Shown here in pieces: positions 26,846-35,879 of a DNA stretch of 38,901 nucleotides. The stretch comes from Pseudomonadota bacterium (lineage in GTDB: Bacteria > Pseudomonadota > Gammaproteobacteria > Berkiellales > Berkiellaceae): assembly GCA_018241965.1 (NCBI GenBank), contig JAFECS010000049.1:10990-49890 (forward strand), in the 5' to 3' direction. How positions within the stretch are numbered: the first letter of the stretch is position 1; every line of letters begins with the position of its first letter. The position numbers were made by a program, and so were the translations under genes. Below the pieces are notes generated by a model that ran no database searches, was not told the origin of the DNA, and saw nothing but the letters and a program-made list of their open reading frames with translations.

Positions 26846-27241
26846 CTATTTCTTGCCCAATGCTTTGTCTTGTAGATTTTTGGTTTCTTTGATACTTTCT
26901 TTAATAAACTCAGCTTGTTCCAGATAGTTTTCTTCAAGCCATTTTGTGTAGTCAGCATTACTTGCTAAAAACGTGTCAATCATGTGCTGTGCATAATCAT
27001 TTAATGGGTTTGCTGCTTTAGCTAACCATTGGGCATGTATTTCCATCATTTGTTCCCACTTTTTAGCTTGGCTTAATTGTTGTAATTGTTCAGCCTGACA
27101 ATGCATAAGTTCATTAACGATTCTTACCTGCTCTTTGCCTACTTCGCCATATAAGCGTGCTGCCATTTCATTAAATGCAAGCCATGGTCCAAGCAGTGAT
27201 TTTTGCGGATTAGTGAGCTGATCAAACATAGAGGATGACAT
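26846..27241 (-). CDS. phaP: Phasin, PHA granule-associated protein
   Basis: The 131-aa product starts at ATG 27241, seven bases after AAGGAG; an upstream ATG at 27316 lacks a ribosome site and adds a non-phasin stretch. It is all alpha-helical and amphipathic with little Cys or Pro, and shows the phasin pattern FDQLTNPQKSLLGPWLAFNEMAARLY and repeated E/Q-rich heptads. Phasins coat polyhydroxybutyrate granules in the cytoplasm. It sits last in the acs-phaA-phaB-phaR-phaP series and is a classical target of PhaR. Confidence 0.85.
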   Translation of the reverse strand: MSSSMFDQLTNPQKSLLGPWLAFNEMAARLYGEVGKEQVRIVNELMHCQAEQLQQLSQAKKWEQMMEIHAQWLAKAANPLNDYAQHMIDTFLASNADYTKWLEENYLEQAEFIKESIKETKNLQDKALGKK

Positions 27242-27332
27242 ACTAAACTCCTTCTGGAAATTTTGCGACGCAGCAGTTCTTTCCAAAAGAATAGGCAGCA
27301 AGCTAAATAGTGTCAAGCGTTTGTTTTAGCTT

Positions 27333-27857
27333 TTATTCCATTTCCTTGCTACTTTCAGCCTCTTGCTCTGTTTTACTTGGTGTTTGTGTGGCACTTTCTT
27401 GCTCAACAAAACTACTCATCCACTGCTGCTGTAATTGTTGCCAATGGGCCATATTTTTTTGAACAATATCTGTCATTACTCGCAGTGGATCTTTATTTTT
27501 TGGCTCATCGTAACCTTCAGCCAAGCTGGTTTTAAATAGCATTTGCTGATTTGAAAACAATTCCATGCCTTGTTCAAACATCTTACTGAGCATCACTTGC
27601 ATGCTACCGCCATAAGAACGGATCATGCCTTGCAAGCTTTCAATAGAAAAAATGGGCGGGCCATTCTCTTCTTGTTCAATAATAATCTGCAGTAATGTGC
27701 TATGGGTTATATCATTTTGTGAGCGAGCATCAATAACTTTAATTTCTACTTGCTCTACGACCAGTCGTCTCACATCTTCTAGCGTTATGTAACTACTGAT
27801 CGCCGTATCGTATAATCGACGATTAGGATATTTCTTAATTATGCGAGGTTCACTCAT
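27333..27857 (-). CDS. phaR: Polyhydroxyalkanoate synthesis regulator PhaR
   Basis: The 174-aa product starts at ATG 27857 with GAGGG close upstream; an earlier ATG lies within phaB. The N-terminal block RIIKKYPNRRLYDTAISSYITLEDV is the diagnostic PHB/PHA accumulation regulator DNA-binding domain. The PHB_acc region GPPIFSIESLQGMIRSYGGSMQ follows, then a Gln/Glu-rich tail. PhaR represses phaP and is titrated off DNA by nascent granules. It follows phaB by 22 bp and precedes phaP by 91 bp, where its operator may lie. Confidence 0.93.
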   Translation of the reverse strand: MSEPRIIKKYPNRRLYDTAISSYITLEDVRRLVVEQVEIKVIDARSQNDITHSTLLQIIIEQEENGPPIFSIESLQGMIRSYGGSMQVMLSKMFEQGMELFSNQQMLFKTSLAEGYDEPKNKDPLRVMTDIVQKNMAHWQQLQQQWMSSFVEQESATQTPSKTEQEAESSKEME

Positions 27858-27879
27858 TATCACCCTCATCGATGAAAGA

Positions 27880-28626
27880 CTAATACATATGTTGTCCGCC
27901 ATTAATGGCGAAATTAGCTCCCGTAATAAATCCTGCTTCTTCGGCAGCCAGAAAAGATACTACTCTAGCGATTTCGATGGGTTCAGCCAATCTTCCTACA
28001 GGGATCTGAGCAATTATTTTTTCTAAAATTTCAGGGGCAACCTTTTTAACCATTTCTGTTGCCACATATCCCGGAGAAATGGTATTCACTGTAATACCCT
28101 TATTCGCAACTTCTTGCGCCAAGGATTTAGTAAACCCATGCATACCTGCCTTGGTTGCCGAATAATTTGTTTGACCAAACTGGCCTTTTTGGCCATTAAT
28201 AGAAGAAATGTTAATGATTCGCCCAAAATTGCGCTCTAACATGCCATTTATCACATGGCGAGTCACATTAAAAAGACTATCCAAATTGATACGCACTACC
28301 TGTTCCCATTGTGCCACTTCCATTTTTTTGAAAGTCGTGTCGCGGGTAATGCCAGCATTGTTCACTAAGATATCTATGGGGCCGACTTTGCTTTGCGCTT
28401 CTTCAATCATACCACCGCAAGATTCATAGTTTGAAACGTCGCCATAAACTATTTCAAACTCATAGTCTTGCTTTGCTTGTTCCTGTTGCCATTCTTTAGC
28501 ATGAGTAGCATCACCACCATGGCTGTAACCAGCAATTACCTTTATTTTATTATCATAAAGATGACGGCAAATTGCCGTTCCAATTCCTCCGGTACCGCCT
28601 GTTACTAATGCTATTCTATTACTCAT
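27880..28626 (-). CDS. phaB: Acetoacetyl-CoA reductase (PhaB)
   Basis: The 248-aa short-chain dehydrogenase has TGGTGGIG (9-16) for the NADPH pyrophosphate, NNAG (89-92), the catalytic Ser142, Tyr155 and Lys159 (YSATK), and SPGYVATEMV. The sequence INGQKGQFGQTNYSATKAG is specific to PhaB rather than FabG. It reduces acetoacetyl-CoA to (R)-3-hydroxybutyryl-CoA, the PHB monomer, and lies 28 bp after phaA in the same direction. Confidence 0.93.
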   Translation of the reverse strand: MSNRIALVTGGTGGIGTAICRHLYDNKIKVIAGYSHGGDATHAKEWQQEQAKQDYEFEIVYGDVSNYESCGGMIEEAQSKVGPIDILVNNAGITRDTTFKKMEVAQWEQVVRINLDSLFNVTRHVINGMLERNFGRIINISSINGQKGQFGQTNYSATKAGMHGFTKSLAQEVANKGITVNTISPGYVATEMVKKVAPEILEKIIAQIPVGRLAEPIEIARVVSFLAAEEAGFITGANFAINGGQHMY

Positions 28627-28654
28627 GTTTTATTGCCCGCGTTCTGTATTCAGA

Positions 28655-29839
28655 TTAAAGGCGTTCAATGGCCATTGCAACACCTTGCCCACCACCAATA
28701 CACAAAGTAGCAAGCCCTTTTTTCACTTGCTGGCGAATCATTTCATGCAATAATGTCACCAAAATTCTTGCCCCCGAGGCGCCAATAGGATGGCCAATAG
28801 CAATGGCTCCTCCGTTGACATTAACTTTATTTACATCCCATCCCATCTCTTGATTAACACAAATAGCTTGTGCTGCAAATGCTTCATTTGCTTCAATTAA
28901 ATCAAGATCAGCAAGTTGCCATTTAGCCTTGTCTAAGCAAAGACGGCTTGCTTGAATAGGGCCTGTTCCCATAATGGCAGGATCAACCCCTGCTTGTGTA
29001 CTTGTCACTATTCTTGCCAGTGGCTTCAAATTGTATTTTTTAACTGCTTGTAAACTTGCAACCACAACAATGGCTGCCCCATCATTAATTCCTGAAGCAT
29101 TCCCTGCGGTTACTGTGCCACCATTGGGTATAAAAGCGGGTTTTAACTGACTCAAAGATTCTTTGGTCACTCCAGATCTTGGGTATTCATCCTGTTGAAA
29201 TAGAAAAGTTTCCCCTTTGCCTTTTGGTACGGTAATAGGAATGATTTGAGAAGCAAAGCGATCTTCTTTCCAGGCTTTTTCACATTTTTGTTGTGAAAGC
29301 GCAGCAAACGCATCTTGAGCTTCACGGGTAATCCCAAATTTCACTGCAATATTTTCGGCGGTTTGCCCCATGTGATAATTGTTAAAAACATCCCACAAGC
29401 CATCTACGATCATGGTGTCTTTTAAGGGCCAATCGCCCATGCGCTGTCCTTGACGGGAGTTTTGCAAAACATGTGAAGCCGTTGACATACTTTCTTGTCC
29501 ACCGGCAACAACAATGTCATTTTCACCTAAACAGATGGATTGGAAAGCAAGCTGAACAGACTTCAGACCTGAACCGCACACTTTGTTAATAGTCATTGCT
29601 GGAACTGTAAATGGGATCCCCGCAGCAATACTGGCTTGGCGAGCAGGATTTTGCCCCACACCAGCGCTTAAAACTTGCCCCAAAATAACTTCGTTAATCT
29701 TATCGGGTGATAGATTGATTTGAGACAACAAGCCTTTAATGACTTGTGCGCTTATTGCACTCGCAGAGAGTTTAGAAAGTGAGCCACCAAAACTGCCTAC
29801 TGGGCTCCTAGCTGCCCCAACGATGTAAACCTCTTGCAT
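28655..29839 (-). CDS. phaA: Acetyl-CoA C-acetyltransferase (PhaA)
   Basis: This is a 394-aa biosynthetic thiolase. The nucleophile Cys88 is in NKVCGSGLKS, His350 in GHPIGASGAR, and Cys380 in LCIGGGQG. NEAFAAQ is also present, so all catalytic residues are intact. It condenses two acetyl-CoA to acetoacetyl-CoA for PhaB. AAGGAAG precedes ATG 29839. The gene lies 85 bp downstream of acs, so the set may be one transcript from acetate activation to PHB precursor. Confidence 0.95.
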   Translation of the reverse strand: MQEVYIVGAARSPVGSFGGSLSKLSASAISAQVIKGLLSQINLSPDKINEVILGQVLSAGVGQNPARQASIAAGIPFTVPAMTINKVCGSGLKSVQLAFQSICLGENDIVVAGGQESMSTASHVLQNSRQGQRMGDWPLKDTMIVDGLWDVFNNYHMGQTAENIAVKFGITREAQDAFAALSQQKCEKAWKEDRFASQIIPITVPKGKGETFLFQQDEYPRSGVTKESLSQLKPAFIPNGGTVTAGNASGINDGAAIVVVASLQAVKKYNLKPLARIVTSTQAGVDPAIMGTGPIQASRLCLDKAKWQLADLDLIEANEAFAAQAICVNQEMGWDVNKVNVNGGAIAIGHPIGASGARILVTLLHEMIRQQVKKGLATLCIGGGQGVAMAIERL

Positions 29840-29924
29840 GGAAACTTCCTTTACAAGCTTAGAGGAATAAGACTATCAAAAAACTGACCACAGCACTATG
29901 ATTTACTTTTAATGTTATGCTTGG

Positions 29925-31859
29925 TTACTTACTACCACCTTGTTGTATCTTTCCTTTGGCATGCGCGGCTTTTAATTGATCTAACACTTCAGGTTCAGCC
30001 AAGGTGGAAATATCGCCTATCTTATCAAATTCTCCTGTCACCACATTACGTAGTAAACGACGCATAATTTTTCCCGAGCGCGTTTTGGGAAGTTTGTTCA
30101 CATATTCGATTTGTTCTGGCATGGCCAATTTACCAATGGAATCGGTCACCATTTGTTGCAACTCTGGTATCAGCTTTGGCGACCATTGCTTACCTGCCAC
30201 TAAAGAAACAAAAGCATAGACACTTTCTCCTTTTACCGGATGGGGTACGCCAATCACAGCGGCTTCTGCAACAGCCTGATGTTTCACTAAGGCACTTTCA
30301 ATTTCTGCCGTGCCTAATCGGTGCCCAGCGACATTGATCACATCATCCACGCGTCCTGTTATCCAATAATCACCATTGCTATCTTGATAAGCACCATCTC
30401 CGGTAAAATATAATCCGCCGTATTGTCCAAAATAACCTTTTAAAAATCTTTCATGGTTACCATAAATAGTTCTGGCTTGGCCAGGCCAGCTTTGGGTAAT
30501 TGTTAAAAAACCTGTTTGTTGTGGCAAAACATCATTCCCCTGCGCATCAACAACGCGTGGTTTAATACCAAAAAAAGGTTTACAAGCCGCGCCTGGTTTT
30601 GGCTTCCCAATGCCAGCAAAAGGCACAATCATAATGCCGCCTGTTTCTGTTTGCCACCAGGTATCTACAATCCAACATCTCCCAAAACCGACTTTATCGT
30701 GATACCACTGCCAAGCTTCAGGATTAATAGGCTCGCCAACAGTACCTAACAAACGCAGGGAATTTCTCTTTGTGCTATTCAGTGGTTCATCGCCAAAAGC
30801 CATTAAGGCACGAATTGCTGTTGGGGCAGTATAAAAAACAGATACGTTGTATCTATCAATAATTTCCCAAGCAATGTTAGGGGGGGAGGTAATCACGCCT
30901 TCATACATCACCATCGTTGCATGATTAGCCAAAGGCCCATACACGCCGTATGAATGACCTGTAATCCAACCAATATCTGCTGTGCACCAGTAAATATCTT
31001 GCTCTTTATAATCAAACACATAACGAAAGGTAATTGCCGCATAAAGTAAATAACCACCGGTTGTGTGAACTAATCCTTTAGGTTTTCCGGTTGATCCTGA
31101 CGTGTAAAGAATAAACAAGGGATCTTCAGCATCCATCGCCTCAGGTTCACAGTTAAACTCTTGGTTACGCACCAATGTGTGATACCACACATCACGCTGT
31201 TGCTGCATAGGAACACTATGGCCCGTATTTTTGATCACAATCACTTTACGTACTTTTACACGAGTAAGTGCTTCATCCACATTTTTCTTTAAGGGGATGG
31301 CTTTATGAGCACGCACACCTTCATCTGCGGTAATCACCACTTTGCATTTTGCGTTTTGAAGACGCTCAGCTAAAGCATGCGGAGAAAATCCACCAAAAAC
31401 AACGGTATGCACTGCTCCAATACGTGCACAAGCTAACATTGCAACAACCGCATCAGGGATCATGGGCATGTAAAGGCAAACGCTGTCACCCTTAGCAACA
31501 CCCAAGCTTTTTAGTGAATTAGCAAATCGACAAACTCGTTCATAAAGCATTTGGTAAGTAATTGCTTGACGTCGTTGCGAGTTATCTCCCTCCCATAATA
31601 TGGCAATTCGATTCGCATACTGAGGTAAATGGCGATCAACACAGTTGTAGCACGCATTTAATTTTGCGCCGTTAAACCAATTTACTTTTCCCTGATTGAA
31701 ATCACTGTCTGATACAGTATGCCAAGATTGGTACCAAGTTATAAAACGTTCTGCTTGCTCTGCCCAAAAAATAGTTGGTTCGTTAATAGACTGTTGATAA
31801 AGCTTTCCATACATTTCTTCATTCAACATTAAGCCAAAATCACTTTTTTGCTCGGACAT
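29925..31859 (-). CDS. acs: Acetyl-CoA synthetase
   Basis: The 644-aa length is near that of E. coli Acs (652). The P-loop TSGSTGKPKG (253-262), the adenylation core with DTWWQTETGG, the hinge motif TGRVDDVINVAGHRLGTAEIE and the C-terminal PKTRSGKIMRR with Lys597 (the usual acetylation-controlled lysine) are all present. It makes acetyl-CoA from acetate, ATP and CoA. Its position at the head of the pha genes suggests acetate is routed to PHB. AAGGA lies 10 bases before ATG 31859. Confidence 0.96.
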   Translation of the reverse strand: MSEQKSDFGLMLNEEMYGKLYQQSINEPTIFWAEQAERFITWYQSWHTVSDSDFNQGKVNWFNGAKLNACYNCVDRHLPQYANRIAILWEGDNSQRRQAITYQMLYERVCRFANSLKSLGVAKGDSVCLYMPMIPDAVVAMLACARIGAVHTVVFGGFSPHALAERLQNAKCKVVITADEGVRAHKAIPLKKNVDEALTRVKVRKVIVIKNTGHSVPMQQQRDVWYHTLVRNQEFNCEPEAMDAEDPLFILYTSGSTGKPKGLVHTTGGYLLYAAITFRYVFDYKEQDIYWCTADIGWITGHSYGVYGPLANHATMVMYEGVITSPPNIAWEIIDRYNVSVFYTAPTAIRALMAFGDEPLNSTKRNSLRLLGTVGEPINPEAWQWYHDKVGFGRCWIVDTWWQTETGGIMIVPFAGIGKPKPGAACKPFFGIKPRVVDAQGNDVLPQQTGFLTITQSWPGQARTIYGNHERFLKGYFGQYGGLYFTGDGAYQDSNGDYWITGRVDDVINVAGHRLGTAEIESALVKHQAVAEAAVIGVPHPVKGESVYAFVSLVAGKQWSPKLIPELQQMVTDSIGKLAMPEQIEYVNKLPKTRSGKIMRRLLRNVVTGEFDKIGDISTLAEPEVLDQLKAAHAKGKIQQGGSK

Positions 31860-31950
31860 TATGTTTTATTCCTTTTTAAGGGTGCGCTACTAACTTTCTC
31901 ATTTATAATCGATTTTTTTGACCCGTTTAAAAAACATGATAAATTGCTCA

Positions 31951-31968
31951 TGTACAATATGTTGTACA
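31951..31968. promoter_or_regulatory. Operator-like palindrome upstream of bacteriocin-like gene
   Basis: TGTACAA-TATG-TTGTACA is a perfect inverted repeat with 7-base arms. It lies 39 bases before ATG 32008. A possible -35 TTGACC sits at 31918-31923, with weak -10 partners. It looks like a dimeric repressor or activator site; the regulator is unknown. Confidence 0.5.
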
Positions 31969-32007
31969 AGATGTTTTCACATTTCAGAACGCATTGCGAG
32001 GTCTATT

Positions 32008-32313
32008 ATGCGGCAATTAAGTTTACAGGAAGTTGAAGTAGTGTCCGGTGCTGATAGCAAACCAGTATTGGATTTTACAGTTAATGACGTATTAAAGTGG
32101 GGTGCTGCCTACTTAGGTGGTACAAATGGATTTGCTGCTGGCGTAAACGCCATTGCTGCTCACCCCTTGGTAATTCCAGGCTTGGGATTAGACGTTGCTA
32201 AATGGGGCGTCGGTGGCCTCGGCGGCGCATTAGGCGGTGCTCTTGGTTATGCAGCTGGTCATTTCTTTGGCCAATTATTCCAAGGCCAAGTTGTTAACCG
32301 CGTAGGTGGTTAA
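32008..32313 (+). CDS. Bacteriocin/microcin-like precursor with double-glycine-type leader
   Basis: The 101-aa product is read from ATG 32008 after GAGGT. The leader MRQLSLQEVEVVSGA matches the class II bacteriocin/microcin leader pattern (M-R-x-L-x-x-x-E-x-x-x-V-S-G-G/A), with GA in place of GG at 14-15. Cleavage there by a C39 peptidase-transporter would leave an 86-aa mature peptide. The mature part has a glycine-zipper region (about 67-84, GVGGLGGALGGALGYAAG), typical of membrane-inserting peptides, and no cysteine. No immunity protein or transporter is next to it: acs is on one side, pgi on the other. A strong terminator follows. Longer in-frame starts upstream have no ribosome site and would cover the palindrome. 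Confidence 0.75.
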   Translation: MRQLSLQEVEVVSGADSKPVLDFTVNDVLKWGAAYLGGTNGFAAGVNAIAAHPLVIPGLGLDVAKWGVGGLGGALGGALGYAAGHFFGQLFQGQVVNRVGG

Positions 32314-32320
32314 TTCTTTA

Positions 32321-32350
32321 AACGGGAAAGCTTTCGCTTTCCCGTTTTTT
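32321..32350 (+). terminator. Rho-independent terminator
   Basis: AACGGGAAAGC and GCTTTCCCGTT form a perfect 11-bp stem with a TTTC loop, followed by a T run. It lies 7 bases after the bacteriocin-like stop. On the minus strand it directly follows pgi but has only a short T tail. Confidence 0.9.
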
Positions 32351-32355
32351 CATGT

Positions 32356-33927
32356 TTAATCCGAAGTAATTACTTTTTCTATTAGTGACTGTGTAGAAGC
32401 ATCCATGGTCGCTTCGGCTTTTTTATGATTTATACACTCCACGACTTTTTTGGCTAGTTTTTTACCTAATTCAACGCCAGGTTGATCAAAAGAATTAATG
32501 TCCCACAACACACCCTGCACATAAACCTTATGTTCATATAAAGCTAAGAGCTGCCCTAAAGCGCGCGGCGTTAACTTTTCCAGCATCAACATGTTACTCG
32601 GTTTATTTCCTGGCATGTGTTCATGAGCAAACTTAGCACTAGTATCACTTCCATGCATCAAGGCAGCAGCCTGAGCAATGGCATTTGCTATTAGATGCTT
32701 ATGTTGTTCTGCTAAAACACTATTGCTATGTTTAAAGACAATAAAATCAATTGGGATAAAATGTGTACCTTGATGTAATAATTGGTAAAACGCATGCTGA
32801 CCATTGGTGCCCGCTTGTCCCCAAACAATAGGACCTGTGGCATACCCAAGGCGCTCGCCCTGCTTGTCTACAGATTTGCCATTACTTTCCATATCTAATT
32901 GCTGTAAATAATCAGCAAACCGTTTTAACCTTTCTGAATAAGGTAACACAGCAATTGTGGTGCCCTGCCATCCATGAATATACCACCATCCCAGCAAACC
33001 CAAGATAACAGGCATATTTTGTTCTATGGGCGCCTCTTTGAAATGTTCATCCATTTTTCTGGCGCCAAGCAAAAATTCTTCATAATTTTCAAGACCAATA
33101 GCTATAGCTAATGGCAATCCAATTGTTGACCATATCGAATAACGCCCTCCGACCCATTCCCAAAAACACAAAATATTTTCAGGTAAAATACCAAATGCAT
33201 GAGCTTTTTCGGGGTTGGCTGTAACAGCCACGAAATGTTTAACCACTTCTTGCGTTTTTAAACCTTTTTGCAACCATTCTTTTGCGACTTTAGCATTTTC
33301 TAGTGTTTCAGGGGTCGTGAAGGATTTAGAAGAAATAATAAATAAAGTAGTCGCGCAATCACATTCTTTTAGCACACTGCTGATTGCATCGGGATCAATA
33401 TTTGAAACAAAATGTAATTTAATGGGGGTTTGCTGATAATCATTTAATGCTTCTACCGCCATGGCAGGCCCTAAGTCAGAGCCACCTATGCCCAAATTCA
33501 CCACATCGGTAATTTTCTTGCCTGTGGCGCCATGAAAAATTCCTTGATGCAATTCATTCACCAGGCGAAACATTTTTTCTTTTTGAGATTTAATTGATGC
33601 AATAATATTTTCACCGTTAACAGACAATGACGTACTTGAACATTGTCTTAAGGCTGTATGCAATGCTGGCCTGTTTTCAGTGTTATTAACGCTCTCCCCT
33701 GAAAACAAATGCTTTACCTTTTGAGGAAGTTCACAAGTTTGAGCAAAATCAACGAGCGCTGTCATTGTGGCATCGTCAATAAAGTTTTTGGAATAGTCTA
33801 GGTAAACTTCATCCACACTTAATGAAAATTTTTGCACACGATCTTTATCTTGACTAAACAAATCAGCAAGACGTTTATTTTTAATCGTTTGAGCCATTTC
33901 ATATAGCGTTTGCCAGGAATTATTCAT
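32356..33927 (-). CDS. pgi: Glucose-6-phosphate isomerase
   Basis: The 523-aa isomerase (E. coli: 549) has the sugar-phosphate loop SSKSFTTPET, the catalytic block LQQLDMESNGKS with its Glu, GTNGQHAFYQLLHQGT with the ring-opening His, and the C-terminal QPGVELGKKLAK lysine. It interconverts glucose-6-phosphate and fructose-6-phosphate. Its ATG lies inside the end of folK (8-bp overlap, ATGAATAA), so translation is coupled. Confidence 0.96.
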   Translation of the reverse strand: MNNSWQTLYEMAQTIKNKRLADLFSQDKDRVQKFSLSVDEVYLDYSKNFIDDATMTALVDFAQTCELPQKVKHLFSGESVNNTENRPALHTALRQCSSTSLSVNGENIIASIKSQKEKMFRLVNELHQGIFHGATGKKITDVVNLGIGGSDLGPAMAVEALNDYQQTPIKLHFVSNIDPDAISSVLKECDCATTLFIISSKSFTTPETLENAKVAKEWLQKGLKTQEVVKHFVAVTANPEKAHAFGILPENILCFWEWVGGRYSIWSTIGLPLAIAIGLENYEEFLLGARKMDEHFKEAPIEQNMPVILGLLGWWYIHGWQGTTIAVLPYSERLKRFADYLQQLDMESNGKSVDKQGERLGYATGPIVWGQAGTNGQHAFYQLLHQGTHFIPIDFIVFKHSNSVLAEQHKHLIANAIAQAAALMHGSDTSAKFAHEHMPGNKPSNMLMLEKLTPRALGQLLALYEHKVYVQGVLWDINSFDQPGVELGKKLAKKVVECINHKKAEATMDASTQSLIEKVITSD

Positions 33928-34444
33928 AAGCTAATGCTTCCTCTTTTGATAATTTTGTTACACCTTGGCAATCACATTGCGCAAGAAAAAACTGAACTTT
34001 GCCCGCATCAGGAATAATCAATGTAGGCGCAATTTCAAATAAAGGTACAAGCACAGTTGCTCGTGATGTTAAACCAGGGTGGGGCACACTTAAATCTTTT
34101 TCATGAATCAATTCTTGTCCATACAGTAAAATATCGCAATCTAAGGTACGCGGCCCATTTTTTTGTGCACGAACACGCCCTTGTGCTTTTTCAATGTCCA
34201 GCAACTTTATTAACAACGCTTTTGCACTTAATTGTGTATGGAGTTTAACGACTGCATTAATAAAATCCGGTTGATCAAGGATCCCCCAAGGTTTTGTTTG
34301 ATATAAAGAAGACGTTGCTATAAGGGTGGTATTCTCAAGCTGACTGATGGCTATAAAAGCATTTAATATTTGCTGAACGGGGGCATTTAAATTCGAACCT
34401 AAGCCAACATACACTTCTTTAAAAGCATGCTCACTGTTTTGCAT
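33920..34444 (-). CDS. folK: 2-amino-4-hydroxy-6-hydroxymethyldihydropteridine pyrophosphokinase
   Basis: The 174-aa product has the HPPK signature: GLGSNLNAP near the N-terminus, YQTKPWG, and RTLDCDILLYG with the two magnesium-binding Asp residues, then VPHPGLTSRATVLVPLFEI. It transfers pyrophosphate from ATP in folate synthesis. The start overlaps the pcnB stop by one base (TAATG) and the end overlaps pgi by 8 bp. pcnB-folK adjacency is common in gammaproteobacteria. Confidence 0.95.
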   Translation of the reverse strand: MQNSEHAFKEVYVGLGSNLNAPVQQILNAFIAISQLENTTLIATSSLYQTKPWGILDQPDFINAVVKLHTQLSAKALLIKLLDIEKAQGRVRAQKNGPRTLDCDILLYGQELIHEKDLSVPHPGLTSRATVLVPLFEIAPTLIIPDAGKVQFFLAQCDCQGVTKLSKEEALAYE

Positions 34445-35778
34445 TAACTTTCCTCTTGTGGGGCTTTTTTACGTTTAGGCTTTCTTCTTGTCTTTTTTCC
34501 CCCTAAGGCTTTTATCATGATGCGTCGTTGTTCTTCATTGGCATCGATAAAAGTTTTCCACCATGTGGCTAAATCCTTCACTGGCTCGCCACAATGCGCG
34601 CGTACTTCTAGAAAATCAAAGGCTGCGCGAAAACGCGGTTCAGCGATTAATTGTAATGCACGTTTACCTTGTCGCTTACCCAAACGCATTTGTAGTAACC
34701 AAATATCTCTGGCACCTTGCACAATGCGTTTTGGCATACTAATGAGTTTAATTTGCTCACGTAGCATATCTTCAATTGCTTTCATTCTGGCCATATAAAC
34801 TGTCATGCCTTCATCGACATATTTTTGCGCATGAAGACAAATAGGGTGCCACAAAAGTGCTGCCACAATAAATGCTGGAGTAACGGTTTTATGTTCTTTA
34901 ATACGCTTATCAGTATTTTCAAACACCGTGGTCAACAAAGCATGGGTTGGATAAGTTGTTTGCCCTAAAGCCTTGGCAGTGGCTGGGAAGAGTGCATCAA
35001 ACAAATCCTGTTGTAATAAATTTTCATAAGCTAATTTGGCTGCCCCAGAATGAAACATTTTCATCATTTCTTCAAATAATCTTGCTGAAGAAACATGGCT
35101 GATGAGCTCTTTAAGTTCTTTCATGGGTGCGGATAATTCTTTTGGGATTTCAAAGCCCACTTTGCAAGCAAAGCGAATAGCGCGCAGCATTCTTACTGGA
35201 TCTTCACGATATCTTTCTTTTGGCGAGCCAATGATGCGTAATTTTTTCGCTTTCAAATCGGCATAGCCGCCAACGTAATCAACAACTGAAAAATCTTTGA
35301 TGTTGTAATATAAGGCATTGATAGTAAAATCGCGGCGCCAAACATCTTCTTTAATTGTGCCATAAACGTTATCGCGCAATATCATGCCTTTTTCAGAATG
35401 GGCAAGCGCCTCATTGCTGGTTTGGTCTTTGCCACGAAAAGTGGCCACTTCAACAATATCATGACCAAAATACACATGCGCTAAACGAAATCGTCGCCCA
35501 ATCAGGCGACAATTTTTAAAAATACGCCGCACTTCATCAGGCGTTGCATCGGTGGCGACATCAAAATCTTTGGGGTGCAATCCCAATAATAAGTCTCGCA
35601 CTCCCCCGCCTACCAAATAAGCGCCATATCCATGTTTATTCAGGCGATAAAGCACTTTGAGCGCATTTTCGCTAATATCTTTTCTTGAGATCCCATGCTT
35701 TTTGCGTGGAATAATCAGCGGGGACTGCTCCTGATTATCAGAAAGCAAACCGACTTTTTTTAGAAAGGCCCTAATCAT
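34444..35778 (-). CDS. pcnB: Poly(A) polymerase I
   Basis: The 444-aa product (E. coli: 465) has the class II nucleotidyltransferase head: LVGGGVRDLLLG (55-66), the metal Asp pair in KDFDVATDA (Asp71, Asp73), RRFRLAHVYFG, RDFTINALYYN and the PKERYREDPVRMLRAIRFA block. A basic C-terminus (KKTRRKPKRKKAPQEES) is typical of PcnB rather than a CCA-adding enzyme. It adds 3' poly(A) tails that promote RNA decay. No good ribosome site precedes ATG 35778; pcnB often uses poor initiation, and the start is therefore less certain. First gene of the pcnB-folK-pgi unit. Confidence 0.94.
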   Translation of the reverse strand: MIRAFLKKVGLLSDNQEQSPLIIPRKKHGISRKDISENALKVLYRLNKHGYGAYLVGGGVRDLLLGLHPKDFDVATDATPDEVRRIFKNCRLIGRRFRLAHVYFGHDIVEVATFRGKDQTSNEALAHSEKGMILRDNVYGTIKEDVWRRDFTINALYYNIKDFSVVDYVGGYADLKAKKLRIIGSPKERYREDPVRMLRAIRFACKVGFEIPKELSAPMKELKELISHVSSARLFEEMMKMFHSGAAKLAYENLLQQDLFDALFPATAKALGQTTYPTHALLTTVFENTDKRIKEHKTVTPAFIVAALLWHPICLHAQKYVDEGMTVYMARMKAIEDMLREQIKLISMPKRIVQGARDIWLLQMRLGKRQGKRALQLIAEPRFRAAFDFLEVRAHCGEPVKDLATWWKTFIDANEEQRRIMIKALGGKKTRRKPKRKKAPQEES

Positions 35779-35879
35779 TTAGGGAAAACCCTCATTGTGT
35801 AGTAGCACCAATTGATGTTTGCACAAGCAACTAAGGCGGGTATCATACCATTGCAGCCCATTCGGACAAAGAGAACACC

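Noticed and set aside
31918..32007. Longer start for the bacteriocin-like gene
   Set aside because: It would run through the palindrome and the likely promoter, without a ribosome site; ATG 32008 has GAGGT and begins a leader-like peptide.
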